The position numbers and the translations under genes were made by a program. From an uncultured Rivibacter sp. (lineage in GTDB: Bacteria; Pseudomonadota; Gammaproteobacteria; Burkholderiales; Burkholderiaceae), in contig CAMLNA010000178.1 in assembly GCA_946481025.1 (NCBI GenBank), positions 1 to 7,076 on the forward strand: DNA of 7,076 bases, in the 5' to 3' direction. The notes under the pieces were generated by a model, which was given only the letters and a program-made list of their open reading frames with translations, did no database searches and was not told the origin of the DNA. Positions 1 to 5,152 of this stretch are shown piece by piece; position 1 is the first letter of the stretch; each line of letters starts with the position of its first letter.

Positions 1-1642
1 CTTCGACTACATCATCATCGGCGCCGGCACCGCCGGCTGCCTGCTGGCCAACCGCCTGAGCCGCAACGCCAGCCACCGCGTGCTGCTCATCGAAGCCGGC
101 GGGCGCGACGACTACCACTGGATCCACATCCCGGTCGGCTACCTGTACTGCATCGGCAACCCGCGCACGGACTGGTGCTACGCGACCGAACCGGACCCGG
201 GCCTGAACGGCCGCTCGCTGCGTTACCCGCGCGGCAAGGTGCTCGGCGGCTGCTCCAGCATCAACGGGATGATCTACATGCGCGGCCAGTCGCGCGACTA
301 CGACCAGTGGGCGCAACTCGCGGGCGACGACGGCTGGCGCTGGGACGCCTGCCTGCCGTACTTCAAGCGGCACGAGGACCACTGGCGGCTCGACGGCCGC
401 GAGAAGGACGAAGCGTTCGCCGCGCTGCACGGCCATGGCGGCGAATGGCGGGTCGAGAAGCAGCGGCTGCGCTGGGACATCCTCGACGCGTTTGCCAAGG
501 CGGCGCAGGAAGCCGGCGTGCCGGCCACCGACGACTTCAACCGCGGCAACAACGAAGGCGTGGGCTATTTCGAGGTGAACCAGCGCAAGGGCTGGCGCTG
601 GAACACCGCCAAGGCCTTCCTGCGGCCCACCTGCTATGGCCGGCCCAACTTCGAGATGTGGACCGGCGCGCACGTGAAGCGCCTGTTGCTCGAGCGCGGC
701 ACCGACGGTGCCTTGCGCTGCACGGGCGCCGAGGTCGTGACGCCCGAGGGCGTGCAGGTCGCGCGCGCCGACCGCGAAGTGCTGCTGTGCGCGGGCGCCA
801 TCGGCTCGCCGCAGATCCTGCAGCTGTCGGGCATCGGGCCGGCCGAGCTGGTGCGCGGCCACGGCATCGAGTTGCGCCACGAGCTGCCGGGCGTGGGCGA
901 GAACCTGCAGGACCACCTGCAGATCCGCGCGGTGTTCAAGGTCAACGGCGTGAAGACGCTCAACATGCTGTCGAGCACGCCCTGGGGCAAGGCGGCCATC
1001 GGGCTCGAGTACGCTCTGATGCGCAGCGGGCCGATGAGCATGGCGCCCTCGCAGCTGGGCGCCTTCACCCGGTCGTCGCCGCAGTTCGAGTGGCCCAACG
1101 TCGAGTACCACGTGCAGCCGCTGTCGCTCGACGCCTTCGGGGAGCCGCTGCACGACTTCCCGGCCTTCACCGCCAGCGTGTGCAACCTCAACCCGACGAG
1201 CCGGGGCCACGTGCGCATCACTTCGCCGAACCACGAGGCGGCGCCGGCCATCACGCCCAACTACCTGTCCACGCTCGAAGACCGCCAGGTCGCGGCCGAT
1301 TCCTTGCGGCTCACCCGGCGCATCGTGTCGCAGCCGGCACTCGCGAAGTACCAGCCCGAGGAATACCGCCCCGGCGTGCGGTACCAGACGGACGAGGAGC
1401 TGGCGCGGCTGGCCGGTGACATCGCGACGACCATCTTCCACCCGGTGGGCACCTGCAGGATGGGGCGGCCCGACGACGACGGCGCGGTGGTCGATGCGCG
1501 CCTGCGGGTGCGCGGCGTGGCAGGGCTGCGGGTGGTCGATGCGTCGGTGATGCCCAGCATCACCAGCGGCAACACCAACTCGCCGACGCTCATGATCGCC
1601 GAGCGCGCGGCGCAGTGGATCGCCGAGGCGGCTCAGGCCTGA
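1..1642 (+). CDS. GMC-family FAD-dependent oxidoreductase (choline/alcohol dehydrogenase type), 5' truncated
   Basis: The reading frame is already open at base 2 and stops at TGA 1640-1642, giving 546 visible residues. The first visible residues (FDYIIIGAGTAG) are the Rossmann GxGxxG loop, normally within 5-10 residues of the start, so very little is missing. LLIEAGG (about 28-34) is the acidic strand that binds the FAD ribose. GMC signature 1 is GKVLGGCSSING (about 78-89) and signature 2 is GAIGSPQILQLSGIGP (encoded near 796-843). The C-terminal catalytic pair appears as H480 in FHPVGTCRMG and N524 in GNTNSPT, 44 residues apart as in choline oxidase and related enzymes. The family oxidises primary alcohols to aldehydes using FAD. 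The overall pattern resembles AlkJ/BetA-like dehydrogenases, probably delivering electrons to the respiratory chain at the inner membrane, but the substrate cannot be read from sequence. The next gene converges on it 55 bp away, so it ends its own transcription unit. Confidence 0.95.
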   Translation, partial: FDYIIIGAGTAGCLLANRLSRNASHRVLLIEAGGRDDYHWIHIPVGYLYCIGNPRTDWCYATEPDPGLNGRSLRYPRGKVLGGCSSINGMIYMRGQSRDYDQWAQLAGDDGWRWDACLPYFKRHEDHWRLDGREKDEAFAALHGHGGEWRVEKQRLRWDILDAFAKAAQEAGVPATDDFNRGNNEGVGYFEVNQRKGWRWNTAKAFLRPTCYGRPNFEMWTGAHVKRLLLERGTDGALRCTGAEVVTPEGVQVARADREVLLCAGAIGSPQILQLSGIGPAELVRGHGIELRHELPGVGENLQDHLQIRAVFKVNGVKTLNMLSSTPWGKAAIGLEYALMRSGPMSMAPSQLGAFTRSSPQFEWPNVEYHVQPLSLDAFGEPLHDFPAFTASVCNLNPTSRGHVRITSPNHEAAPAITPNYLSTLEDRQVAADSLRLTRRIVSQPALAKYQPEEYRPGVRYQTDEELARLAGDIATTIFHPVGTCRMGRPDDDGAVVDARLRVRGVAGLRVVDASVMPSITSGNTNSPTLMIAERAAQWIAEAAQA

Positions 1643-1697
1643 ACTGTGCCGGGTGACGGTGCAGACGCCGCCGCGGCTCGCGGACCTCCAGCCAGCC

Positions 1698-2534
1698 TCA
1701 GCGTTCGGCAAACCGCTGGATCGGCCGCAGGTCCTCGAACTGCGCCGCCTCGCCCTTGCGCGCGCCGATGGCGAGCTTCAGGTTGTCGGTCTGCCAGAAG
1801 CCGGCCTGCAGCAGGGCCATCTGCTCCAGGCTGTCGCGCACCGAGTGGTCGCGGGCGTAGTTGAGCGCACGCTTGCTGCCGGCAATGGCCACCGGCGGCT
1901 TGGCCGCGATCTCGGCGGCGCAGGCGAGGGCGGCTTCGAGCATCTGCTCCTGCGTGTCGAACACCTCGCTCACCAGGCCGCTGGCCAGCGCCCTGGCCGC
2001 GGGCAGGCGCCGGCCGGTGTAGGCGAGCTCCCGCAGCAGGCTGTGGCCCATGAGCTTGGGCAGGCGTTGCAGCGAGCCGAGGTCGGCCACCATGCCGATG
2101 TTGATCTCCTGGATGCAGAAGAACGCGTCGGCGGTGCAGTACCGGACGTCGCAGGCGGCCGCCATGTCGAGCGCGCCGCCGATGCAGCCGCCGTGGATGG
2201 CGCAGATCACCGGCAGCCGCAGGGCCTCCAGCTGGTTGAACACCTGCTGCATGTCCAGCAGCTCGTCGACGATGTTGGCGCGGCCGGCGGCGGCGCTGTC
2301 GTCCATCGCGATGCCTGCGCCGAAGGTCTCGAGCGCCATGCCGGCGCTGAAGTGCTTGCCGGTCGAGCTGACGACGAGCGCGCGCACGCCGGCGCTGTTG
2401 CGGTGCAGTGCGCCCAGCACCGTCTCGAGCTCGCGCCAGAAGGTCGGGCTCATGGTGTTGAGCGCCGCAGGCCGGTTGAGTACCAGATGGCCGACGTTGG
2501 CCCGTACCTGGTAACTGAAGCAACTGAGTTCCAT
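1698..2534 (-). CDS. Crotonase-fold enoyl-CoA hydratase/isomerase, probable delta3,5-delta2,4-dienoyl-CoA isomerase
   Basis: This 278-residue protein is the usual crotonase length. The oxyanion-hole loops are FSAGMAL (62-68) and HGGCIGGALD (114-123). The segment from G119 to P159 closely resembles rat peroxisomal dienoyl-CoA isomerase (ECH1). The three acidic catalytic residues of that enzyme (Asp176, Glu196, Asp204 in rat) have counterparts D123, E143 and D151 with identical spacing of 20 and 8 residues. That enzyme shifts the double bonds of 3,5-dienoyl-CoA to 2,4-dienoyl-CoA in beta-oxidation of unsaturated fatty acids. A plain hydratase would normally show two glutamates, so isomerase is the better call. 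The frame is open up to 2705, but I place the start at ATG 2534: AGGGA lies 5 bases upstream and the protein begins at the family's normal first strand. It is cytoplasmic. It is convergent with the GMC gene, and its upstream region is shared with the regulator on the other strand. Confidence 0.9.
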   Translation of the reverse strand: MELSCFSYQVRANVGHLVLNRPAALNTMSPTFWRELETVLGALHRNSAGVRALVVSSTGKHFSAGMALETFGAGIAMDDSAAAGRANIVDELLDMQQVFNQLEALRLPVICAIHGGCIGGALDMAAACDVRYCTADAFFCIQEINIGMVADLGSLQRLPKLMGHSLLRELAYTGRRLPAARALASGLVSEVFDTQEQMLEAALACAAEIAAKPPVAIAGSKRALNYARDHSVRDSLEQMALLQAGFWQTDNLKLAIGARKGEAAQFEDLRPIQRFAER

Positions 2535-2539
2535 GGCGT

Positions 2540-2544
2540 TCCCT
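2540..2544 (-). promoter_or_regulatory. Ribosome binding site of the dienoyl-CoA isomerase gene
   Basis: On the minus strand AGGGA sits 5 bases before ATG 2534. It decides for this start over the 57-residue longer open frame, whose extra N-terminus is Ala/Gly/Arg-rich and unlike any crotonase. Confidence 0.6.
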
Positions 2545-2592
2545 GCGCAAAAGTGGCGACAGGCGTGGATTCTGGGGCGGCGGGCGGCACGA

Positions 2593-2620
2593 TTGCCCAA
2601 AAAAGGGGCAGGAAAACCCC
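2593..2620 (-). promoter_or_regulatory. Two overlapping short hairpins with a T6 run upstream of the isomerase gene
   Basis: On the minus strand a GGGG/CCCC pair (2617-2620 with 2605-2608) is followed directly by six T (2599-2604), shaped like a weak terminator. A second pair, TGCCC/GGGCA (2594-2598 with 2606-2610), uses the same GGGG segment, so the two hairpins exclude each other. The stems are only 4-5 bp. Whether they lie in the isomerase mRNA leader depends on an unmapped promoter. They may simply be low-complexity sequence. Confidence 0.25.
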
Positions 2621-2645
2621 AAGTGCGAGCCCCCCCGGAGGCGCC

Positions 2646-2651
2646 TACAGT
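2646..2651 (+). promoter_or_regulatory. Possible -10 element (TACAGT) for the leader/small RNA
   Basis: TACAGT matches four of six bases of the sigma-70 -10 consensus and stands alone in very GC-rich sequence. The -35 position (about 2623-2628, GTGCGA) is poor, so this is a weak prediction. A transcript starting near 2658 would run about 135 bases to the terminator ending at 2793. Similar TACAG elements lie before the outer-membrane protein and hydrolase genes in this window. Confidence 0.25.
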
Positions 2652-2733
2652 GCGCCCACTCGCCGCGAGCCCACAGCCCGCGCAGGCGGGGGACTGAGGA
2701 GACAAGCGAAGAACACCAGAATCAACAGACAGC

Positions 2734-2754
2734 GTGACTTCAAGACAAAGTCAC
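2734..2754 (+). repeat. Perfect 7-bp inverted repeat, GTGACTT-N7-AAGTCAC
   Basis: The arms at 2734-2740 and 2748-2754 are perfectly complementary, with the 7-base spacer CAAGACA. As RNA this is a stable hairpin just upstream of the terminator. As DNA it would be a 21-bp palindrome able to bind a dimeric regulator. The half-site spacing is wider than the TGTGA-N6-TCACA of Crp-type operators, so binding by the adjacent Crp/Fnr protein is not supported by spacing. Confidence 0.5.
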
Positions 2755-2761
2755 TCTCACA

Positions 2762-2793
2762 GGGCGCCGGCTTCCCCGGCGCCCTTGTTTTTT
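2762..2793 (+). terminator. Strong intrinsic terminator just upstream of the Crp/Fnr regulator
   Basis: GGGCGCCGG (2762-2770) pairs perfectly over 9 bp with CCGGCGCCC (2776-2784) around the loop CTTCC, followed at once by TTGTTTTTT (2785-2793). The T-run lies only on the + strand side, so it stops rightward transcription. No + strand protein gene lies upstream of it, because the next gene to the left is on the minus strand. It must therefore end a small RNA or a leader transcript. It also overlaps the TTG codon at 2792 that would be the longest regulator start. Confidence 0.8.
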
Positions 2794-2824
2794 GGTGAGC
2801 ACCGGAACCTCGCTCGAAAGACCC

Positions 2825-3520
2825 ATGCCGAAGCCGCCGATGAGAACCCTGCACGAGATGCTGGCCGCGTCGACCTGGGGCCGGATGCTCACCCCGGCGG
2901 AGTTCGACGGCGTGCTGCACGAGACGCGTGAGCGCCACGTGCCACAGAACGGCTACATCGCCCGCATGGGCCATCCGGTGGACCACTGGATCGGCATCAT
3001 CGAAGGGCTGGGCAAGATGTCGGTGGCGCTGGCCGACGGCAAGACCTCCACGCTCGCGGGCGTGTGCGCCGATGCCTGGTTCGGCGAGGGGTCGCTGCTC
3101 AAGCGCGAGCCGCGCCGCTATGACGCGGTGGCGCTACGGCCCACCCGCATCGCCATGGTGCCGGCGGCGACCTTCCAGCGGCTGCGCGAGACCAGCCTGC
3201 CGTTCAACCACTACCTGCAGACGCTGATGAACGCCCGGCTGGGCCTGTTCATCGGCATGCTCGAGGGCGGGCGCCTGCTGAGCCCCGATGCCCGGGTGGC
3301 GCGCTGCCTGGCGCAGCTGTTCAACCCCGACCTCTATCCGGACCCGGGACCGTTCGTGGACCTGCGGCAAAGCGAGATCGCGCTGCTGTCCGGCCTGTCG
3401 CGCCAGCGGGTCAACGCGGCCTTGCATGAGCTCGAGCGAATCGGCCTCATCCGCGTGGAGTCGCGCGGGGTGACGGTGACCGACCTGCAAGGGCTTCGCA
3501 CCTACGCCTGCGCGGGCTGA
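2825..3520 (+). CDS. Crp/Fnr-family transcriptional regulator
   Basis: From ATG 2825 the product has 231 residues, normal for the family. Residues 20-118 form the cyclic-nucleotide-binding-like beta-roll, 120-150 the long dimerisation helix, and 178-222 a winged helix-turn-helix: LRQSEIALLSGLSRQRVNAA (180-199), with recognition helix from S192, then wing GLIRVESRGVTV. The roll's FGEGSLL (86-92) retains the GE of the Crp phosphate-binding cassette, but the Arg-Ser pair of cAMP binders is replaced by PRRYDAV (96-102), so cAMP binding is doubtful. Only three cysteines (81, 161, 229) and no N-terminal cluster argue against an Fnr-type Fe-S sensor. TTG 2792 and GTG 2795 are also in frame but overlap the terminator's T-run and lack a ribosome site. 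ATG 2825 has a weak GAAAG 4 bases upstream; ATG 2840 is another option. The TSUP permease follows by 46 bp and may be its target. Confidence 0.9.
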   Translation: MPKPPMRTLHEMLAASTWGRMLTPAEFDGVLHETRERHVPQNGYIARMGHPVDHWIGIIEGLGKMSVALADGKTSTLAGVCADAWFGEGSLLKREPRRYDAVALRPTRIAMVPAATFQRLRETSLPFNHYLQTLMNARLGLFIGMLEGGRLLSPDARVARCLAQLFNPDLYPDPGPFVDLRQSEIALLSGLSRQRVNAALHELERIGLIRVESRGVTVTDLQGLRTYACAG

Positions 3521-3530
3521 GGCCGGCGGC

Positions 3531-3536
3531 TATGCT
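3531..3536 (+). promoter_or_regulatory. Possible -10 element (TATGCT) before the TSUP permease
   Basis: TATGCT in the 46-bp gap after the regulator matches four of six -10 consensus bases. No recognisable -35 lies 16-18 bases upstream. It could give the permease its own short-leader transcript, but co-transcription with the regulator is equally likely. Confidence 0.15.
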
Positions 3537-3566
3537 GCGCGGCTTTGCGCCGCTGCCTGCCTCCAG

Positions 3567-4328
3567 ATGCTCGATCTCGTCGTCGTTTCCCTTGCTTCGC
3601 TGTTCGCCGGTTTCGTGGACGCCATCGTGGGCGGCGGCGGGCTGATCCTGGTGCCGGCCCTGTTCGGCGTGTTTCCCAACACGGCGCCGGCCACGCTGTT
3701 CGGCACCAACAAGGGGGCGGCCATCTGGGGCACCGGCTGGGCCACGTTGCAGTTCGCGCGCAAGGTGCAGATGAACTGGGCAGCGCTGCTGCCGGCGGCC
3801 GGCGCGGCGCTGGCGGGCAGCTTTGCCGGCGCCTGGGTGGTGACGATGGTGCCGCCCGACGGCCTGCGCCGTGCGCTGCCGTTCATCCTGCTGGGCGTGC
3901 TGCTGTACACGCTGGCCCGCAAGGACCTCGGCCGCGAGCATGCCCCGCGCTTCGCCGGCCGCGGCGAGGCGGCGGTGGCGGCCGCCATCGGCCTGCTCGT
4001 CGGCTTCTATGACGGCTTCTTCGGTCCGGGCACCGGAAGCTTCCTGGTGTTCCTGTTCGTGCGCCTGCTGGGCTACGACTTCCTGCACGCGTCGGCCGGC
4101 GCGAAGCTGCTGAACACCGCCACCAACTTCGCGGCCCTGGTGCTGTTCGCCTGGAAAGGCCACGTGTGGTGGCACATCGCGCTGGTGATGGCGCTGGCCA
4201 ACGTGGCCGGCAGCCTGGCCGGCATCCGCCTCGCGCTCAAGCATGGCGCGGGCTTCGTGCGCGGCGTGTTCATCGTGGTGGTGGGCGCGCTGATCCTGAA
4301 GACCGGCTACGACGCCTTCCTGCGCTGA
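3567..4328 (+). CDS. TauE/SafE (TSUP) family membrane permease, YfcA-like
   Basis: This is a 253-residue, strongly hydrophobic protein with about eight predicted membrane spans, the normal size and topology for the family. It shows the internal duplication typical of TSUP proteins. The first half has AGFVDAIVGGGGLILVPAL (14-32) and FGTNKGAAIWGT (45-56). The second has VGFYDGFFGPGTGSFLVF (145-162) and AKLLNTATNFAALVLF (179-194). These motifs and their order closely match E. coli YfcA as I recall it. TSUP proteins move sulfur-containing anions or organic acids (sulfite, sulfoacetate, taurine-derived compounds) across the inner membrane, but YfcA's substrate is not settled and none can be assigned here. 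ATG 3567 starts right at the first span. There is no clear ribosome site (only CTCCAG before it). It lies 46 bp behind the Crp/Fnr gene on the same strand, suggesting one operon. A strong hairpin follows the stop codon. Confidence 0.92.
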   Translation: MLDLVVVSLASLFAGFVDAIVGGGGLILVPALFGVFPNTAPATLFGTNKGAAIWGTGWATLQFARKVQMNWAALLPAAGAALAGSFAGAWVVTMVPPDGLRRALPFILLGVLLYTLARKDLGREHAPRFAGRGEAAVAAAIGLLVGFYDGFFGPGTGSFLVFLFVRLLGYDFLHASAGAKLLNTATNFAALVLFAWKGHVWWHIALVMALANVAGSLAGIRLALKHGAGFVRGVFIVVVGALILKTGYDAFLR

Positions 4329-4356
4329 AACAAGAAGGCCCGGCAATGCCGGGCCT
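4326..4356 (-). terminator. Intrinsic terminator between the convergent permease and outer-membrane protein genes
   Basis: AGGCCCGGC (4336-4344) pairs perfectly over 9 bp with GCCGGGCCT (4348-4356) around the loop AAT. On the minus strand the stem is followed by TTCTTGTTTCA (down to 4326), so it terminates the outer-membrane protein gene, whose stop is 22 bases upstream. The + strand side (GGTGCTG) has no T-run, so efficiency for the permease transcript is uncertain, though the hairpin could still protect its 3' end. The T-rich tract includes the permease stop codon. Confidence 0.75.
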
Positions 4357-4377
4357 GGTGCTGCGGCGGTTGACGGG

Positions 4378-4959
4378 TCAGAAGTGGAAGGTGGCGTACA
4401 GGCCGACGTGGTCGCCGCTCACGCTGGAGCCGCCGAACTCGGGCTTGTACTTCTCGCTCACGAAGCGCAGCTTGGCGCCGAAGTGGGGGCTGAACAGGTA
4501 TTCACCTTCGATCACGGCGCCGGCGTGCGACTTGAACTCGATGGTCGGGAACTCGGCCGCGCCGTCGCCGCTGAGCTTGCTGCTGGTGACGTAGCGCAGG
4601 CCGCCGCCCAGGCGGAACTGCGGGGAGATCTCGTAGTGCGCGAGGAATTCGAACGGGAAGCGCTCGAACTTGGCGTCGCCGTTGCGGGCCGACACGTTGT
4701 CGACGTGGTAGCCGACGGTGGCCTGCATCGTCACCTGCGGGGCGACGGCGAATTCGATGCCGCCGAAGAAGTGCACCAACCCGCCGCTGCGCACGTCCTG
4801 GTTGTCGCCGTTGGTGTATTCGACGGTGATGAGCTTTTCGCCGCCGCCGGTGAGGCCGATGCCGCCGACGAAGCCGACGGGCTTGTGGGGGCCGGCCTGC
4901 GCGTGTGCGCCGCTCGCGGCGGCAATGGCCAGGGTGATGCTCAGCAGGGTCTTTTTCAT
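4378..4959 (-). CDS. Small outer-membrane beta-barrel protein with signal peptide
   Basis: This 193-residue protein starts at ATG 4959, behind GAGAGA 6 bases upstream. Residues 1-20 are a clear Sec signal peptide: MKK, then a hydrophobic stretch, then AHA|QA, with likely cleavage after A20. The mature part alternates hydrophobic and polar residues in about eight strands, for example LRYVTSSKL (121-129) and GAKLRFVSEKYKPEF (161-175). It ends in LYATFHF with a C-terminal phenylalanine, the signal recognised by the BAM assembly machinery. Its size fits an 8-stranded barrel of the general OMP_b-brl/OmpW-OmpA-like class. No catalytic His-Ser pair as in PagL is obvious, so a lipid A deacylase role is not supported. 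The frame runs upstream to 5556, but that part is the antisense shadow of the hydrolase gene. The gene is divergent from the hydrolase and may share its control region. Role unknown. Confidence 0.88.
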   Translation of the reverse strand: MKKTLLSITLAIAAASGAHAQAGPHKPVGFVGGIGLTGGGEKLITVEYTNGDNQDVRSGGLVHFFGGIEFAVAPQVTMQATVGYHVDNVSARNGDAKFERFPFEFLAHYEISPQFRLGGGLRYVTSSKLSGDGAAEFPTIEFKSHAGAVIEGEYLFSPHFGAKLRFVSEKYKPEFGGSSVSGDHVGLYATFHF

Positions 4960-4965
4960 GGGTTC

Positions 4966-4971
4966 TCTCTC
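4966..4971 (-). promoter_or_regulatory. Ribosome binding site of the outer-membrane protein gene
   Basis: On the minus strand GAGAGA lies 6 bases before ATG 4959. Together with the signal peptide that begins exactly there, it fixes the start. Confidence 0.55.
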
Positions 4972-5036
4972 GGTGTCGGTCGGGGTCGGTGGAAGGCGCC
5001 GGCCCTGCCGGAGAGGCACTGCGCAGCGATTCCGGG

Positions 5037-5042
5037 ACTGTA
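5037..5042 (-). promoter_or_regulatory. Possible -10 element for the outer-membrane protein gene
   Basis: On the minus strand TACAGT stands in GC-rich sequence in the 193-bp divergent intergenic region, predicting a transcript with a leader of about 70 bases. The -35 position 17 bases upstream reads AACAGT and is a poor match. Confidence 0.25.
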
Positions 5043-5114
5043 GCGGCCGCCTGGTGACGACTGTTGTGGCGCGGCGACATGCTTTGGGGGGCCTTGCCAA
5101 TTCGTACCGCCTCG

Positions 5115-5143
5115 TTGCCGCGGGGCGGCCGGCTGTACAGAAT
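5115..5143 (+). promoter_or_regulatory. Possible sigma-70 promoter of the alpha/beta hydrolase gene
   Basis: TTGCCG (5115-5120) and CAGAAT (5138-5143) are separated by 17 bases. Transcription would begin about 5150, only a few bases before ATG 5153. This would make a leaderless or near-leaderless mRNA, consistent with the lack of any Shine-Dalgarno sequence there. An overlapping TACAGA (5136-5141) is an alternative -10. Confidence 0.4.
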
Positions 5144-5152
5144 CGCGCCTCA

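Larger units (their letters stand above)
2658..2793 (+). ncRNA. Candidate small RNA or attenuating 5' leader ahead of the Crp/Fnr regulator
   Basis: No convincing gene lies between 2535 and 2824. Within it, 2697-2760 is about 47% G+C (30 of 64 bases), far below the surrounding sequence. A perfect 7-bp hairpin follows, GTGACTT (2734-2740) with AAGTCAC (2748-2754) around the loop CAAGACA, then 7 bases later a strong intrinsic terminator. AT-richer single-stranded segment, hairpin and terminator is the layout of a free-standing small RNA. However, the terminator ends only 31 bases before the regulator's ATG, and I find no acceptable promoter in that gap. The same sequence could therefore be a leader in which termination versus read-through controls the regulator. 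AGGAG at 2697-2701 has no start codon at a usable distance, so a leader peptide is not supported. It does not match any riboswitch class I can recall. The 5' end is a guess. Confidence 0.35.

Noticed and set aside
1643..1697. Terminator between the convergent GMC and isomerase genes
   Set aside because: Only a 5-bp CCGCG/CGCGG hairpin (1671-1683) is visible, with no T-run on either strand.
1633..2622. 329-residue open frame overlapping the isomerase gene on the same strand in another frame
   Set aside because: It is Arg/Ala/Gly-rich with no domain features, typical of an out-of-frame reading of GC-rich coding DNA. The overlapping frame has a complete crotonase.
2734..2754. Canonical Crp or Fnr operator
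   Set aside because: The half-sites are too far apart for TGTGA-N6-TCACA, and the sequence does not fit TTGAT-N4-ATCAA.
1653..2798. 381-residue + strand open frame antisense to the isomerase
   Set aside because: Low-complexity Ala/Gly/His/Arg composition. It is a shadow of the isomerase codons and runs into the terminator.
2792..2824. TTG/GTG starts adding 11 or 10 residues to the Crp/Fnr regulator
   Set aside because: They lie in or directly against the terminator T-run, have no Shine-Dalgarno sequence, and add residues outside the normal family start.
2734..2931. 65-residue + strand frame starting GTG inside the hairpin region
   Set aside because: No ribosome site at usable distance, the frame crosses the terminator stem and T-run, and it then overlaps the regulator out of frame.
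3447..4346. 299-residue minus-strand frame antisense to the permease
   Set aside because: Gln/His/Arg/Ala-rich shadow. The + strand frame is a clear TSUP protein.
4378..4959. Lipid A deacylase (PagL) identity for the barrel protein
   Set aside because: The size is similar, but I cannot see the conserved catalytic His-Ser motif, so only a general barrel call is supported.
4718..5152. N-terminal extension of the hydrolase frame (145 residues)
   Set aside because: It is antisense to the outer-membrane protein gene and crosses its promoter region. The signal peptide begins at ATG 5153.
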